The notes under the pieces are model-generated. The model was not told the DNA's origin. It did no database searches and saw only the letters and a list, made by a program, of their open reading frames with translations. Made by a program: the position numbers and the translations under genes. A DNA stretch of 64,000 bases, from positions 124,001 through 188,000 of the forward strand of contig JAIOYW010000007.1 in the NCBI GenBank assembly GCA_021740915.1, written 5' to 3'. Numbering within the stretch: position 1 is the first letter of the stretch; every line of letters starts with the position of its first letter. Shown here in pieces: positions 32,980 through 41,981 of this stretch. The DNA comes from Ignavibacteriales bacterium (GTDB lineage: Bacteria; Bacteroidota; Ignavibacteria; Ignavibacteriales; Melioribacteraceae).

Positions 32980-35409
32980 CTACCTAAGGAGCACCATTTT
33001 CTTAATGTCACTGAAATTCCGGACATTTGCTCCTGAAATATCAAGCCGATAGAAATATATTCCAGTACTGAGATTCGAAGCATCGAAATTAACACTGTAT
33101 GACCCTGCTGGCTGATGAGTCTGAACAAGGTCTGCAACAATATTCCCCAGGACATCGTAAACCTTAAGATTAACGCTATACAGAGTGTGAATGCCCTTCT
33201 CATTAACAGGCACAGCATAACTTATCTTTGTTACAGGATTGAAAGGATTCGGATAATTCTGACTTAGGCGATATTCCAAAGGAGCATCGGTATCACTGTC
33301 TTCTTTTATAGAAGTAATGAGACTGATAAGTGTCAGATTAATTACTTTTGTTGAAGCACCCCCATCACCCATTGATAAGTCATGTGTAAATGTCTGATAA
33401 TTCACTTTTGTAGCAATAAGTGTATAATTCTGCATTTCTAATCCCGAAAGCGCATAATTCCCTGAAGCGTCTGTCATTGCAGATCGGATCACACTCCCTG
33501 AGATATCTTTTACTGCCACCATAACCCCGGAGACAGGAATTCCAGACTGATCGGTTATTTTCCCGCTTAAAAGGCCAGCCCCATTTGCAAATATTTCTTC
33601 CCCTAAGTATGCGTCTATGCCCGAAATATTCCCCAGCAAAAAAACCGGGGTTGCATTTTCCCATTCAAGTGCCTGATTATAAAATTGCGGGATATGCCCG
33701 GCCGAATAAAAAAGCACATAATAGAATCCTTCCGGTAAACCTGCTACAAGATAATTCCCGCTGGAATCACTAACTGCATAACCAAAACGGTTAATGTCGG
33801 AACCAAAAACTGCAATGAATGAACCAGAAAGATGGTTCCCGAGATGGTCGTAAACTGTTCCGGAAATTCCATTATTGGTCTGTTGCACGACTGAGAGGCT
33901 GAAATCAATTCCTGAAATAACAGAATCCTGCCCTGCAAAAACCATGATTGGGTCTGCAAGAAAAAAGGCCGGTTTATTATTCCAATACTCTTCCTGATAT
34001 CCGGGATGAACGGCAGCAGCTCTAAATTCGCTCATTGGAGCGGCTACATTTTCGACGAGCAGAGTATAATCGCCGTTGATATTTGTGTTTGTCTGATAAA
34101 CTACTGTGAGCATACTCGAAAGATTGACATATGTTACAGTCGCACCTTCAATCGGAGCGCCTTCATCATCAGTAACTTTGCCGGTAAATAAAACATCCAT
34201 GGCAGTTCCCTGAATATCAGGAAGACCGAAATCAATACCTGTGATCGTTGAATTTTCGAGGACTGAGATAACCGCTGCATCACCGATATTAACTACATTA
34301 TCGAAATATTCTCTGTAGTTATACGGGCCGCCATTGTTAAAATATCCGTATTCTGCAGAGACCAGATAGTCCCCCGGCAATACTGAAAGCTCAAAACTTC
34401 CATCGGGACCAGTCAGAAATGAAGTAAAAAAACCTGGCTGATTAACGGGAATACAGCCAATCAAGATTTCGGATAATGGCTCACCAGTGTCATCGGAAAT
34501 TACTGTTCCCTGAATTCGCCCATAATCAGGAATAAACTCAGGCTGAAGAATGATCTCTTTATATATACTGTCGCCATTCGCTATAATTTCTTCAGGAACT
34601 GTGGGTAAATATCCCGGCGCTGAAGCTTCAATGTAATAATTCCCGGCAGGTACATTGCTGAAAATGAAAAAGCCTGAGGCATCAGAATTCACTGAAATAG
34701 CCATACCTGAATTCGAGAGAGTGACACCTGCATACGGCACATACATTGCTCCGTTTGGACCGGGACTCTCTGAAAGTGTTCTTCCAAAAATTTCTGTACT
34801 TCCAAAAGAATAAGGAAATAAATGAACAAAATAGTTTTGTATCTGTGATGACTGAGTTATTGTCAGCATTTGATTTGAGTAATAGGAATCGTACCCTGGC
34901 GCATCTACTCTGATCGAATATGTCCCGGGAGAAATATCTGTGAATAAAAACTTTCCATCCGGACCGGTAACTTCAGTTAATATGAAGCCGCTGTTAATCC
35001 CCATGAGATTTATAAATGCGCCGGGAATCGGAAGACCTGATAATGTGTCAAAAACAGCACCGGAGAAAAGATTCTGATATGTAATATTGCCGGAGAGAAC
35101 AAAACTAAGTGTTAAAGGTTCACCAACAAATATGGGGCCCTGATTAATGCTCTGAAATCCGGGAGCACTGACATGAAAGAAATAATTTCCGGATTGCTGA
35201 ACTGTCAATGAAAACTCGCCTGCTGAATTGGTTAATGTCATTTGAGGGTTGACTAAAGAGTCTGCTGGCAGTGCTACAATCGTCGCGCCGGCAATTAAAA
35301 TGCCGGAATCTGATATTACAGTTCCATTAACCTGCACCCCCGAAACCATCTGGCCATATCCGGCTAATACTAATGCCAGATAAACAACAGCGAAACATAA
35401 CTTTTTCAT
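32980..35409 (-). CDS. large T9SS-sorted surface protein with carboxypeptidase-regulatory-like repeats
   Basis: 809 residues. Signal peptide (MKKLCFAVVYLALVLAGYGQ), then a chain of about seven carboxypeptidase-regulatory-like (transthyretin-type) domains, each with a G-x-V..G.PI.GA.V start and a G.Y.....PG....-type end (GTVISDSGILIAGATIVA, GAVFDTLSGLPIPGAFINL, GTVISDDTGEPLSEILI, GKVTDDEGAPIEGATVTY, GTVYDHLGNHLSGSFIAV, GKITDQSGIPVSGVMVAV). It ends in a T9SS domain (NYPNPFNPVTKISY, STGIYFYRLDISG). Probably an elongated adhesive or structural stalk; no enzyme domain. Confidence 0.85.
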   Translation of the reverse strand: MKKLCFAVVYLALVLAGYGQMVSGVQVNGTVISDSGILIAGATIVALPADSLVNPQMTLTNSAGEFSLTVQQSGNYFFHVSAPGFQSINQGPIFVGEPLTLSFVLSGNITYQNLFSGAVFDTLSGLPIPGAFINLMGINSGFILTEVTGPDGKFLFTDISPGTYSIRVDAPGYDSYYSNQMLTITQSSQIQNYFVHLFPYSFGSTEIFGRTLSESPGPNGAMYVPYAGVTLSNSGMAISVNSDASGFFIFSNVPAGNYYIEASAPGYLPTVPEEIIANGDSIYKEIILQPEFIPDYGRIQGTVISDDTGEPLSEILIGCIPVNQPGFFTSFLTGPDGSFELSVLPGDYLVSAEYGYFNNGGPYNYREYFDNVVNIGDAAVISVLENSTITGIDFGLPDIQGTAMDVLFTGKVTDDEGAPIEGATVTYVNLSSMLTVVYQTNTNINGDYTLLVENVAAPMSEFRAAAVHPGYQEEYWNNKPAFFLADPIMVFAGQDSVISGIDFSLSVVQQTNNGISGTVYDHLGNHLSGSFIAVFGSDINRFGYAVSDSSGNYLVAGLPEGFYYVLFYSAGHIPQFYNQALEWENATPVFLLGNISGIDAYLGEEIFANGAGLLSGKITDQSGIPVSGVMVAVKDISGSVIRSAMTDASGNYALSGLEMQNYTLIATKVNYQTFTHDLSMGDGGASTKVINLTLISLITSIKEDSDTDAPLEYRLSQNYPNPFNPVTKISYAVPVNEKGIHTLYSVNLKVYDVLGNIVADLVQTHQPAGSYSVNFDASNLSTGIYFYRLDISGANVRNFSDIKKMVLLR

Positions 35410-35625
35410 TTTAGCTCCTCGGATTACAATCGGTAACTCTATTGATATCGGAATGGGGAAATTATTTTGGAATCGATAATAACTTAAACAAAAATCGAAA
35501 CGAATTCAAGGGATATTACAAAGTACTCTATTGAGAAGATATTGAAATATTCCGGATTTATAAACAATTTTCATCAATTAAACTATTAAGAAAGAATTTG
35601 CTCCGGCACCGGTAAATATGATTTT

Positions 35626-37038
35626 TCAGTAATTCAAACCAACGACCTCAACCATCTGATCCTGAAGATTCCGGTGAAAATTGGCACCTTTAGATTTGAA
35701 CTCCATCAGAATGGATATTATTAAATCTTCTCCGCTGGAAGTTGTGAGATATCCGGAAAGGCTGCTTACTCCATTCAGTGTTCCTGTTTTCCCTCTGAAT
35801 TTACCCTTTAACGCAGGCTGATTTATTCTATCTTCGAGTGTGCCGTCAATCCCGGAAACTGATAAGGAATTTGTAAACGCTTCTGCGGCCTCGGCATCAA
35901 AATACATATTTTCAAGAACACCGCAAATGGCTGCTGCTGTTACCTCGTTGAACCGGGAGATTCCACTGCCGTCAACAACAGCGGTACCGTTATTCCAGAT
36001 TCCTTTTTCTTCAAGAAAATTAAGTACCGCCTGCGTTGCATAGAATGAATTTCCTTCTTTGCTGCTGAACTCGGCACCTGTCAGTTTAAAAAGACATTCA
36101 GCCTTAAAGTTATCGCTACGTTTATTTATCACTGCAATCATTTTCTCAAGCGGTGTATCAAATGAATTTAGTTCGATCACTCCTTGTGGTGTAATACCGG
36201 TGGTGGGTTCACCGGTAATTGATATCCCTCTTTCTTTCAACTTATCCAACAAAATATATGCAGCATAAAGCGGTGGATTTTCAGCGAAGGCTCTAAGAAA
36301 ATATGGTGTGCGGCGTTTCCTTATACTTCCCGTAAGATTTATAGTAATATCATTCCCATTGAATACCACCTTTATTCTGGGAGTCTTTCTTGCACTTACG
36401 ATTTTCACTTTATTATTCAGCGTTATCCTCGAAGATTTGGGAAATAGCTCTACATCCGGCGCCTCTCCGACCGATTTGTTGGAATTAAATTTGACGACTA
36501 TGCTGTTATTTTCCAGTATCATTGCAGAAACCGGGGGCAGAACAACATTCGCTTTTTCCTTTTCTATCCAGTCGTCTCGTCTGTATAATTTATCAAAATA
36601 TGAATCGTCAGCGATAATGTCCCCTTTAATTTCTTTAACACCTGCCTCTGCCAGCCTGATTACCATCGAGTCAAGATCTTCAGACTTAAAGAACGGATTG
36701 CCAAATCCTTTAAGATACAGGTCACCATTAATAACCCCATCATTGAGGTATGCATCAGCAGAATACAATTTAGTTGATACAAGAAAATCTTTACCAAGAT
36801 AATTCACCGCAGCAGCTGTGGTGAATATTTTTGTATTTGAAGCCGGAATCATAGCCACACGGCTGTTTTTTTCGTATAACGTATCGAGGGTATTAGGATT
36901 ATAGATCAGGATCGAATACTTTGTTGATATAGGAAGTTTCCCCAGGAGATCATTAAGCTTATCCTGATATGAGAACTCGCCAGGAGTTGCTCCAATAAAT
37001 AAAAACAGCAGAAAGAATGCGAATATTTTTTTGATCAT
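35626..37038 (-). CDS. dacB: D-alanyl-D-alanine carboxypeptidase/endopeptidase, PBP4 (S13 family)
   Basis: 470 residues with a signal peptide. Penicillin-binding motifs: SxxK is SNTK (Ser67, Lys70), the SxN-equivalent is SGISRFN near 358, and KTG is KTGTLNG near 416. The long insert between the first two motifs is typical of class C PBP4. It acts in the periplasm, trimming D-Ala or cutting cross-links in peptidoglycan. Divergent from the LOG gene across 105 bases. The 216 bases beyond its 3' end hold the promoter of the T9SS repeat protein. Confidence 0.93.
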   Translation of the reverse strand: MIKKIFAFFLLFLFIGATPGEFSYQDKLNDLLGKLPISTKYSILIYNPNTLDTLYEKNSRVAMIPASNTKIFTTAAAVNYLGKDFLVSTKLYSADAYLNDGVINGDLYLKGFGNPFFKSEDLDSMVIRLAEAGVKEIKGDIIADDSYFDKLYRRDDWIEKEKANVVLPPVSAMILENNSIVVKFNSNKSVGEAPDVELFPKSSRITLNNKVKIVSARKTPRIKVVFNGNDITINLTGSIRKRRTPYFLRAFAENPPLYAAYILLDKLKERGISITGEPTTGITPQGVIELNSFDTPLEKMIAVINKRSDNFKAECLFKLTGAEFSSKEGNSFYATQAVLNFLEEKGIWNNGTAVVDGSGISRFNEVTAAAICGVLENMYFDAEAAEAFTNSLSVSGIDGTLEDRINQPALKGKFRGKTGTLNGVSSLSGYLTTSSGEDLIISILMEFKSKGANFHRNLQDQMVEVVGLNY

Positions 37039-37143
37039 TTGATAATTATATTAGGAAAGACTATTTATTCGTAAAAAAATCTTGTAAATATAAAAACAAT
37101 TGTGGAAATTTAACCCCTTTGTTTTTTAAAACTGGAGCAATTA

Positions 37144-37965
37144 ATGCAAAAGCCGGAAAAAGCCTACAAAAATATTGATTTTCTTACTTCACCCGAAGGA
37201 AGAACTGTTAGGATTTTATCAGAATTCTACGAACCAAAAGCAAGATTTGAAAAGTATCATATCATGGATACTGTTGTTTTTTTCGGTTCAGCCAGGATTT
37301 CTGACGCTGAAAGCGCAAAGCAAAAATATGAGGCTGCAGTAAAAAAATATGATTCTGCCGATCCGGAAGGTGCAAAACAGATTAAAAACGCTGCAACAAT
37401 GCTCACAATGTCCAAATATTATGAAGATGCAGTTGAATTATCAAAAAAACTGACTGAATGGTCGCTCGCATTAAAATCTGATAAAAAACGATTTATCATA
37501 TGCTCGGGCGGAGGTCCTGGGATAATGGAAGCCGCAAACAAAGGCGCACACCTGGCAGGGGGACATTCCATCGGGCTGAATATTAGTATCCCATTCGAGC
37601 AATTTGTCAATCCTTACGTCGATCCTGAATATGCTTTTGAATTTCATTATTTCTTTATGCGTAAGTTTTGGTTTATGTATCTGGCTAAAGCACTCGTGGT
37701 TTTCCCAGGAGGCTTCGGGACACTCGATGAACTTATGGAACTTCTTACACTCCAGCAGACAGGTAAGATTAAAAAGCCCTTAAAAATTATCATATTCGAT
37801 AAGAAATACTGGGCAAAAGTTATTAATCTTGAAGCAATGGTGGATATGGGCACGATCTCGGAGTCTGATCTTGATCTTTTTGATTTTTGTGATACTGTTG
37901 ACGATGCCTTTAATAAAATGACTGCTCATTTTACTGAGCATTATATTAACAAAGGCAAGGGATAA
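37144..37965 (+). CDS. LOG family protein (nucleoside 5'-monophosphate phosphoribohydrolase-like)
   Basis: 273 residues. FFGSARI near the start, CSGGGPGIMEAANKGAHLAGG (about 120) and the LOG signature PGGFGTLDELMELLTLQQ (about 190-206) are intact. LOG proteins release the base from cytokinin or AMP-like nucleotides; in bacteria they are often annotated TIGR00730 Rossmann proteins. The N-terminal 45 residues are extra relative to short LOGs. GGAG precedes the ATG. Monocistronic, ended by a strong bidirectional terminator. Confidence 0.88.
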   Translation: MQKPEKAYKNIDFLTSPEGRTVRILSEFYEPKARFEKYHIMDTVVFFGSARISDAESAKQKYEAAVKKYDSADPEGAKQIKNAATMLTMSKYYEDAVELSKKLTEWSLALKSDKKRFIICSGGGPGIMEAANKGAHLAGGHSIGLNISIPFEQFVNPYVDPEYAFEFHYFFMRKFWFMYLAKALVVFPGGFGTLDELMELLTLQQTGKIKKPLKIIIFDKKYWAKVINLEAMVDMGTISESDLDLFDFCDTVDDAFNKMTAHFTEHYINKGKG

Positions 37966-38108
37966 TAGAGAGTTCTCTGTTACTTGCCGTGACAGGTTCA
38001 CTGCTCTGATTGCCCCTGAACATTGACCTCAGATGGTTATGTTTGCACTCAGTTCAGCAAATATGATATTAGAATGAAAGAATTTATAAGATCAACCTGA
38101 TTTAAAAC

Positions 38109-38136
38109 GAAAAAATCCCCTTCCGGGGATTTTTTC
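38109..38136. terminator. bidirectional terminator between LOG gene and rpsU
   Basis: AAAAATCCCC, TTCC loop, GGGGATTTTT forms a 10-bp stem with flanking A and T runs, between convergent genes. Confidence 0.92.
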
Positions 38137-38158
38137 ATTGGTTAAAACATACTAAAAA

Positions 38159-38353
38159 CTAATTATCTCTATTGTTTTCGCGATGAGAACGTCTTTGAGC
38201 CTTGATTTTTTCCATCCTTTTTTCGACGGAAGGCTTGACGAAAAATGTTCTCTTTTTAAATTCTTTTAAAACACCTGAACGTTCGTATTTTTTCTTGAAC
38301 CTTCTTAGAGCTTTATCAATATTTTCGTTTTCCTGTACGATTATTCCAACCAA
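38159..38353 (-). CDS. rpsU: 30S ribosomal protein S21
   Basis: 64 residues, MVGIIVQENENIDKALRRFKKKYERSG with a basic C-terminus, standard for S21. The start codon is TTG, fixed by an excellent AAGGTGGTGA ribosome binding site 5 bases upstream and by the conserved N-terminus. S21 helps the small subunit engage the Shine-Dalgarno region; many relatives of this phylum barely use such sequences. A sigma70-like promoter lies at 38388-38416 and a terminator just downstream. Confidence 0.96.
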   Translation of the reverse strand: MVGIIVQENENIDKALRRFKKKYERSGVLKEFKKRTFFVKPSVEKRMEKIKAQRRSHRENNRDN

Positions 38354-38387
38354 TTAAATCACCACCTTAAAAATTATTTAGTTTTTA

Positions 38388-38416
38388 AATATATTGAATA
38401 AACAGGTTGATGTCAA
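38388..38416 (-). promoter_or_regulatory. sigma70-like promoter of rpsU
   Basis: On the minus strand TTGACA, 17 bases, TATATT (followed by T). The -35 is a perfect consensus. The layout matches the rpsT promoter exactly in spacing and -10 sequence. Confidence 0.75.
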
Positions 38417-38431
38417 ATTATCCGGGGGTTC

Positions 38432-39289
38432 CTACAAAGATGCGGATATAAATTCACTTGGTAATTCTTCTTTATCAAAATTTGCAAACAGCATAAATAT
38501 TTTGTCATTATTCTGCCAGATATATGAGCAGTTTTCACCATCGGTCACTTTCAAATAACTATGCCCGGCCAGATAGTCAATTAAATCCCGTGAAAGGTTG
38601 AGTTCATTTTTATTGCTGCATGATACATTTTCTGCCTGAAAAAGATATATTATCTGATTACCGCCACCTGAATAAACATTATGTGCATACTTTCTTCCAC
38701 TGCATTCAGAAACCACAGAACCGGAGAGTTTCCATAAGTGTGGAGTTGGCAGATCTGGTAAATATTCGACACCGGAATCATGCAGAAATTTTTTATTCTC
38801 TTCAATATCCGAACTCGAAAGCTGAGGCAAAAGTTTACCTGCAATTATTGATGAAAAATTTGCTGATGCCTGAACATACATATTGTTTTCACCGGATTGC
38901 AGTTTTATGAGGTCAGATGCCTGATCTGAAAATGTATCTGAATATAGATATGCAAAACCTAACACTAATAAAACTGTTGCAAAAGCGATCACCGGATGAT
39001 TGGAAAAAGCACCGAAGTAGCCGGACGAAAATAAATTATATTTTTTCCTGGTCCGCGTTTCATTTTTAAGCGTTGACGTAATTTTTTGCATCAAAACTGT
39101 TGGACAAGTCCCGGAGGCAAACCTTTCTCTCATAAGAGATTTAATTCCGGTCTGTATCTCATACTCCAAACCGATTTCCTCATCATTCCGGATCAGTTCG
39201 AAGAGTACCTTTTCCCGGCTTTTATCTCTGATTTCTTTATCTGCTAAAGCTGTGATATCTTCAAGTATATCTTTATTCATATCTTCCAT
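38432..39289 (-). CDS. putative membrane anti-sigma factor with large periplasmic domain
   Basis: 285 residues. A cytoplasmic head of about 95 residues (DKEIRDKSREKVLFELIRNDEEIGLEYEIQTGIKSLMRERF), one membrane segment (VIAFATVLLVLGFAYLYS, about 108-125) and a periplasmic part of about 155 residues with four Cys. No ZAS zinc motif. Its place 12 bases after the ECF sigma gene is the main evidence for the role. The periplasmic part (HLWKLSGSVVSECSGRKYAHNVYSGGGNQIIYLFQ) may be the sensor. Confidence 0.65.
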   Translation of the reverse strand: MEDMNKDILEDITALADKEIRDKSREKVLFELIRNDEEIGLEYEIQTGIKSLMRERFASGTCPTVLMQKITSTLKNETRTRKKYNLFSSGYFGAFSNHPVIAFATVLLVLGFAYLYSDTFSDQASDLIKLQSGENNMYVQASANFSSIIAGKLLPQLSSSDIEENKKFLHDSGVEYLPDLPTPHLWKLSGSVVSECSGRKYAHNVYSGGGNQIIYLFQAENVSCSNKNELNLSRDLIDYLAGHSYLKVTDGENCSYIWQNNDKIFMLFANFDKEELPSEFISASL

Positions 39290-39301
39290 TACTAAATACT
39301 A

Positions 39302-39904
39302 TTACTGGGACGATTCTTTATTAATAAATCCCCTTTCACCTGCATATTTGTATAGTTTTGAATACAACATTTTTCTTGCTCTGTGAAGCCTCGATCGGAC
39401 TGTGCCAACAGGACAATCAACGAAATCAGCAATTTCCTCATAGGTAAATCCCTCAATATCGCTCAGGATAATTACCGTCCTGAAATCTTCAGGCAATGAT
39501 GAAAGTGCCGATGATATCTCATCATCCAGAAGATTGCTGAAATCATCCTGAACCACATGAGAACCTTTAATATCGGATGCTTTAATATTCTCATAAAAAT
39601 TCTGGACATCTTCATAATCAACTTTATCCGGTTCTTTAACATTTTTACGGTAATCGTTGATAAATGAATTCTTCAATATCCTAAACAACCAAGCTTTACA
39701 ATTAGTGCCTTTTTCAAATTTCTCAAAAAATCTGAAAGCCTTGAGATAAGTATCCTGCACAAGATCATCTGCCGTATCGGGATCACCTGTCATCTTGAGA
39801 GCAAAATTATAAATCGCATCCATATGGGGAATAGCTTCTACTTCAAACTCTTTGTAAAGTTGTTGAAGTGCTTTATCATCCCTTTGTGATTCGACTGTAA
39901 ACAT
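39302..39904 (-). CDS. ECF-type RNA polymerase sigma factor
   Basis: 200 residues. Region 2: MDAIYNFALKMTGDPDTADDLVQDTYLKAFRFFEKFEKGTNCKAWLFRILKNSFINDYRK; region 4: LPEDFRTVIILSDIEGFTYEEIADFVDCPVGTVRSRLHRARKML. Typical of the RpoE-like group. It follows the M14 carboxypeptidase gene by 7 bases and precedes the anti-sigma by 12, so the three form one transcription unit led by a peptidase, a less usual order. Confidence 0.93.
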   Translation of the reverse strand: MFTVESQRDDKALQQLYKEFEVEAIPHMDAIYNFALKMTGDPDTADDLVQDTYLKAFRFFEKFEKGTNCKAWLFRILKNSFINDYRKNVKEPDKVDYEDVQNFYENIKASDIKGSHVVQDDFSNLLDDEISSALSSLPEDFRTVIILSDIEGFTYEEIADFVDCPVGTVRSRLHRARKMLYSKLYKYAGERGFINKESSQ

Positions 39905-39911
39905 AAAATGT

Positions 39912-41369
39912 CTATTTAGTAACGAAAATATTATTTTTTAGGTTCACATCACCCATTAAAGGATTAAATAAGAACCCGTTTATAACTACAAACCTTGTTT
40001 TGCCATTCGAAGTAATAATAAAATTTGCAGGTAATCCAGTCCGTATTTCCGGAATAAACCCGATGCCTGAAGCAACAGGGACAATCGGAAACTCAGGATA
40101 GTCCGGAATGCCAGATATATCCAGGACATTAGCAAAAAGGATTCCATTCTGCAGAGCCTCAGAATAATTCAAACGGAAATATTCATCCGCTCCGGCGATT
40201 TCTTCCGGTAAAAATCTTCCGGGTTCCAGATAACAGTTTTCACAGCTTAGTTCCTGATGACCATAATACTTGCCAAGATCACCTATATCCTCAATAATCC
40301 CCTTGAAAAATATTCTCCCGGAGGCAGTATCGGGTACCCGTTCGAAATTTATACCAATATCAATTTTATAATTTTCTTTTTCAAATTTAGTATTTATTTT
40401 GGTTAAAAGCAGATCGAAGAGCAGGCGTTTGTTTTCAGGAATCTCATCATACGGCTGATAATCTTTATTATGAAAAGTCCCTTCAGCGATAACACCAAAA
40501 GCTTTTAATAAGGAAATAAAATTCAATTTCCTGAGATACTGTTTGTCTTCATCGCCCGTCCACCCCCCGGATTCGATTAGAATTGTTGAGGTTCCCCATT
40601 TCGAAAAATTATCTCCAAATGCCCTCTCCTCAAACTCATCATCATATCTGGCAACATGTCCGGGAATATATTTTTGCAATTCTTCATTAATCGAACAGAT
40701 AACAGCCATAGCATTCCCGCGGACAGTATTTATTTGCCTCTCTGAGTTATAAGCTGGCGCTAAAAAAGCTAATGCAGTCGTTCGATTTGTTTTTCCAGCG
40801 GTGTTATTAGGACTCTGATCGTGTAAATTAAAGCCGAAATCAGGTTTTATTTTTCTGTGAATTTCTTTTAGTATTCTTGATTCGGGAGCCTGGAGTCTGA
40901 GGGCATCTCTATTAATATCAATATCCTGGGCATTCCTCCTGCGAAACAATCTTGCACCATCGGGATTTAGCATGGGTATAAAGATGATTGTACTCCTTTC
41001 CGCAAGAAATCTCCGGAAATCGTTGTATTTATCATTTGTGACCAGAAAATTCATTATATCTGCAATTGCCATAGTGGCAGTTGGTTCATCCCCATGCATC
41101 TGCGACCAGGCAAGTATTTTGACCGGTCCGTTGCCGTATGTATAACTTCTTATTTCACGGCCTTGGAAAGATTTCCCGATTTGCTCCATTCTGAAGAACT
41201 GCGAATTATTATATGCGTCTAAAACATATAAGAGTTCATGCTGATTGAACCATCTTTTCGTAATTTTCTTTTCATAATAATTGCCGTAATCTTCGTAAAG
41301 ATTTGAAATTTCTGAAGTCTGCGCCATTGTTATTGAGAAAGTGATAAAAAAAATAATTAATGTTTTCAT
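39912..41369 (-). CDS. M14 family zinc carboxypeptidase, exported
   Basis: 485 residues with signal peptide MKTLIIFFITFSITMAQ. Zinc ligands H and E in QMHGDEPTATMA (about 92-95), substrate-binding NPDGARLFRRRNAQDIDINRD, third zinc ligand in FNLHDQSP (about 170), and catalytic Glu in ILIESGGW (about 265). The N-terminal FRMEQIGKSFQGREIRSYTYGNGPVKIL is typical of bacterial M14. A C-terminal region of about 190 residues has no catalytic motif. It lacks a T9SS tail, so it likely works in the periplasm, perhaps on peptidoglycan peptides. It heads the operon with the ECF sigma and anti-sigma. Confidence 0.88.
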   Translation of the reverse strand: MKTLIIFFITFSITMAQTSEISNLYEDYGNYYEKKITKRWFNQHELLYVLDAYNNSQFFRMEQIGKSFQGREIRSYTYGNGPVKILAWSQMHGDEPTATMAIADIMNFLVTNDKYNDFRRFLAERSTIIFIPMLNPDGARLFRRRNAQDIDINRDALRLQAPESRILKEIHRKIKPDFGFNLHDQSPNNTAGKTNRTTALAFLAPAYNSERQINTVRGNAMAVICSINEELQKYIPGHVARYDDEFEERAFGDNFSKWGTSTILIESGGWTGDEDKQYLRKLNFISLLKAFGVIAEGTFHNKDYQPYDEIPENKRLLFDLLLTKINTKFEKENYKIDIGINFERVPDTASGRIFFKGIIEDIGDLGKYYGHQELSCENCYLEPGRFLPEEIAGADEYFRLNYSEALQNGILFANVLDISGIPDYPEFPIVPVASGIGFIPEIRTGLPANFIITSNGKTRFVVINGFLFNPLMGDVNLKNNIFVTK

Positions 41370-41438
41370 TTTACTTCTTGATATTTCATATTTGTAAATT
41401 ATGCATTTAAAATGTAAAATAAATGGAGAAATAACGAA

Positions 41439-41981
41439 TTGAGTACAAATACATTAAAAATAGGTTCAATATTGCCGGAGTTTAATCTTAGGGCGACTGA
41501 TGATAACCATTATTCATCAGAATCATTTCCGGATAAAAAGGCAGTTCTGGTTTTATTTTCATGTAACCACTGCCCTTATGTAAGAGCCTATGAAAAAAGG
41601 ATTATTGAATTAGCCGATAAATATAAAGGTGAACTTATTATTCTTGCAATCAATTCTAATGATGCCGGTGCTTATCCTGAAGACTCATTTGAAAAAATGA
41701 AAGAAAGGGCAAAAGAACAGAATTTCAACTTCATATATTGTCGTGACGAAGATCAGACTGTGGCTAAAAAATTTGATGCAACACATACACCGGAATTTTT
41801 CCTGTTCAATGAGAAAAGAGTTCTCGTTTATCATGGGAAAATGGATGATAACTGGCAGGATGCTCTCAGTGTAAAAACACGCTATCTCGAAACCGCATTA
41901 ATTGAATTGCTAAGAGGGGAAACAGTCTCAGCACCGGAAACCTATTCTATTGGATGCACAATTAAATGGAAAAATAAATGA
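41439..41981 (+). CDS. thioredoxin-like/peroxiredoxin family protein
   Basis: 180 residues. The redox motif is SCNHCPYVRAYEKR (CxxC near residue 45), and the layout LPEFNLRATDDNHYSSESFPDKKAVLVLFSCNHC is that of the AhpC/TSA-type thioredoxin family common in Bacteroidota. No signal peptide, so cytoplasmic. The start codon is TTG: an in-frame stop lies 24 bases upstream, no in-frame ATG follows for over 80 codons, and GGAG lies 10 bases before. Overlaps the next gene by 4 bases (ATGA). Confidence 0.82.
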   Translation: MSTNTLKIGSILPEFNLRATDDNHYSSESFPDKKAVLVLFSCNHCPYVRAYEKRIIELADKYKGELIILAINSNDAGAYPEDSFEKMKERAKEQNFNFIYCRDEDQTVAKKFDATHTPEFFLFNEKRVLVYHGKMDDNWQDALSVKTRYLETALIELLRGETVSAPETYSIGCTIKWKNK

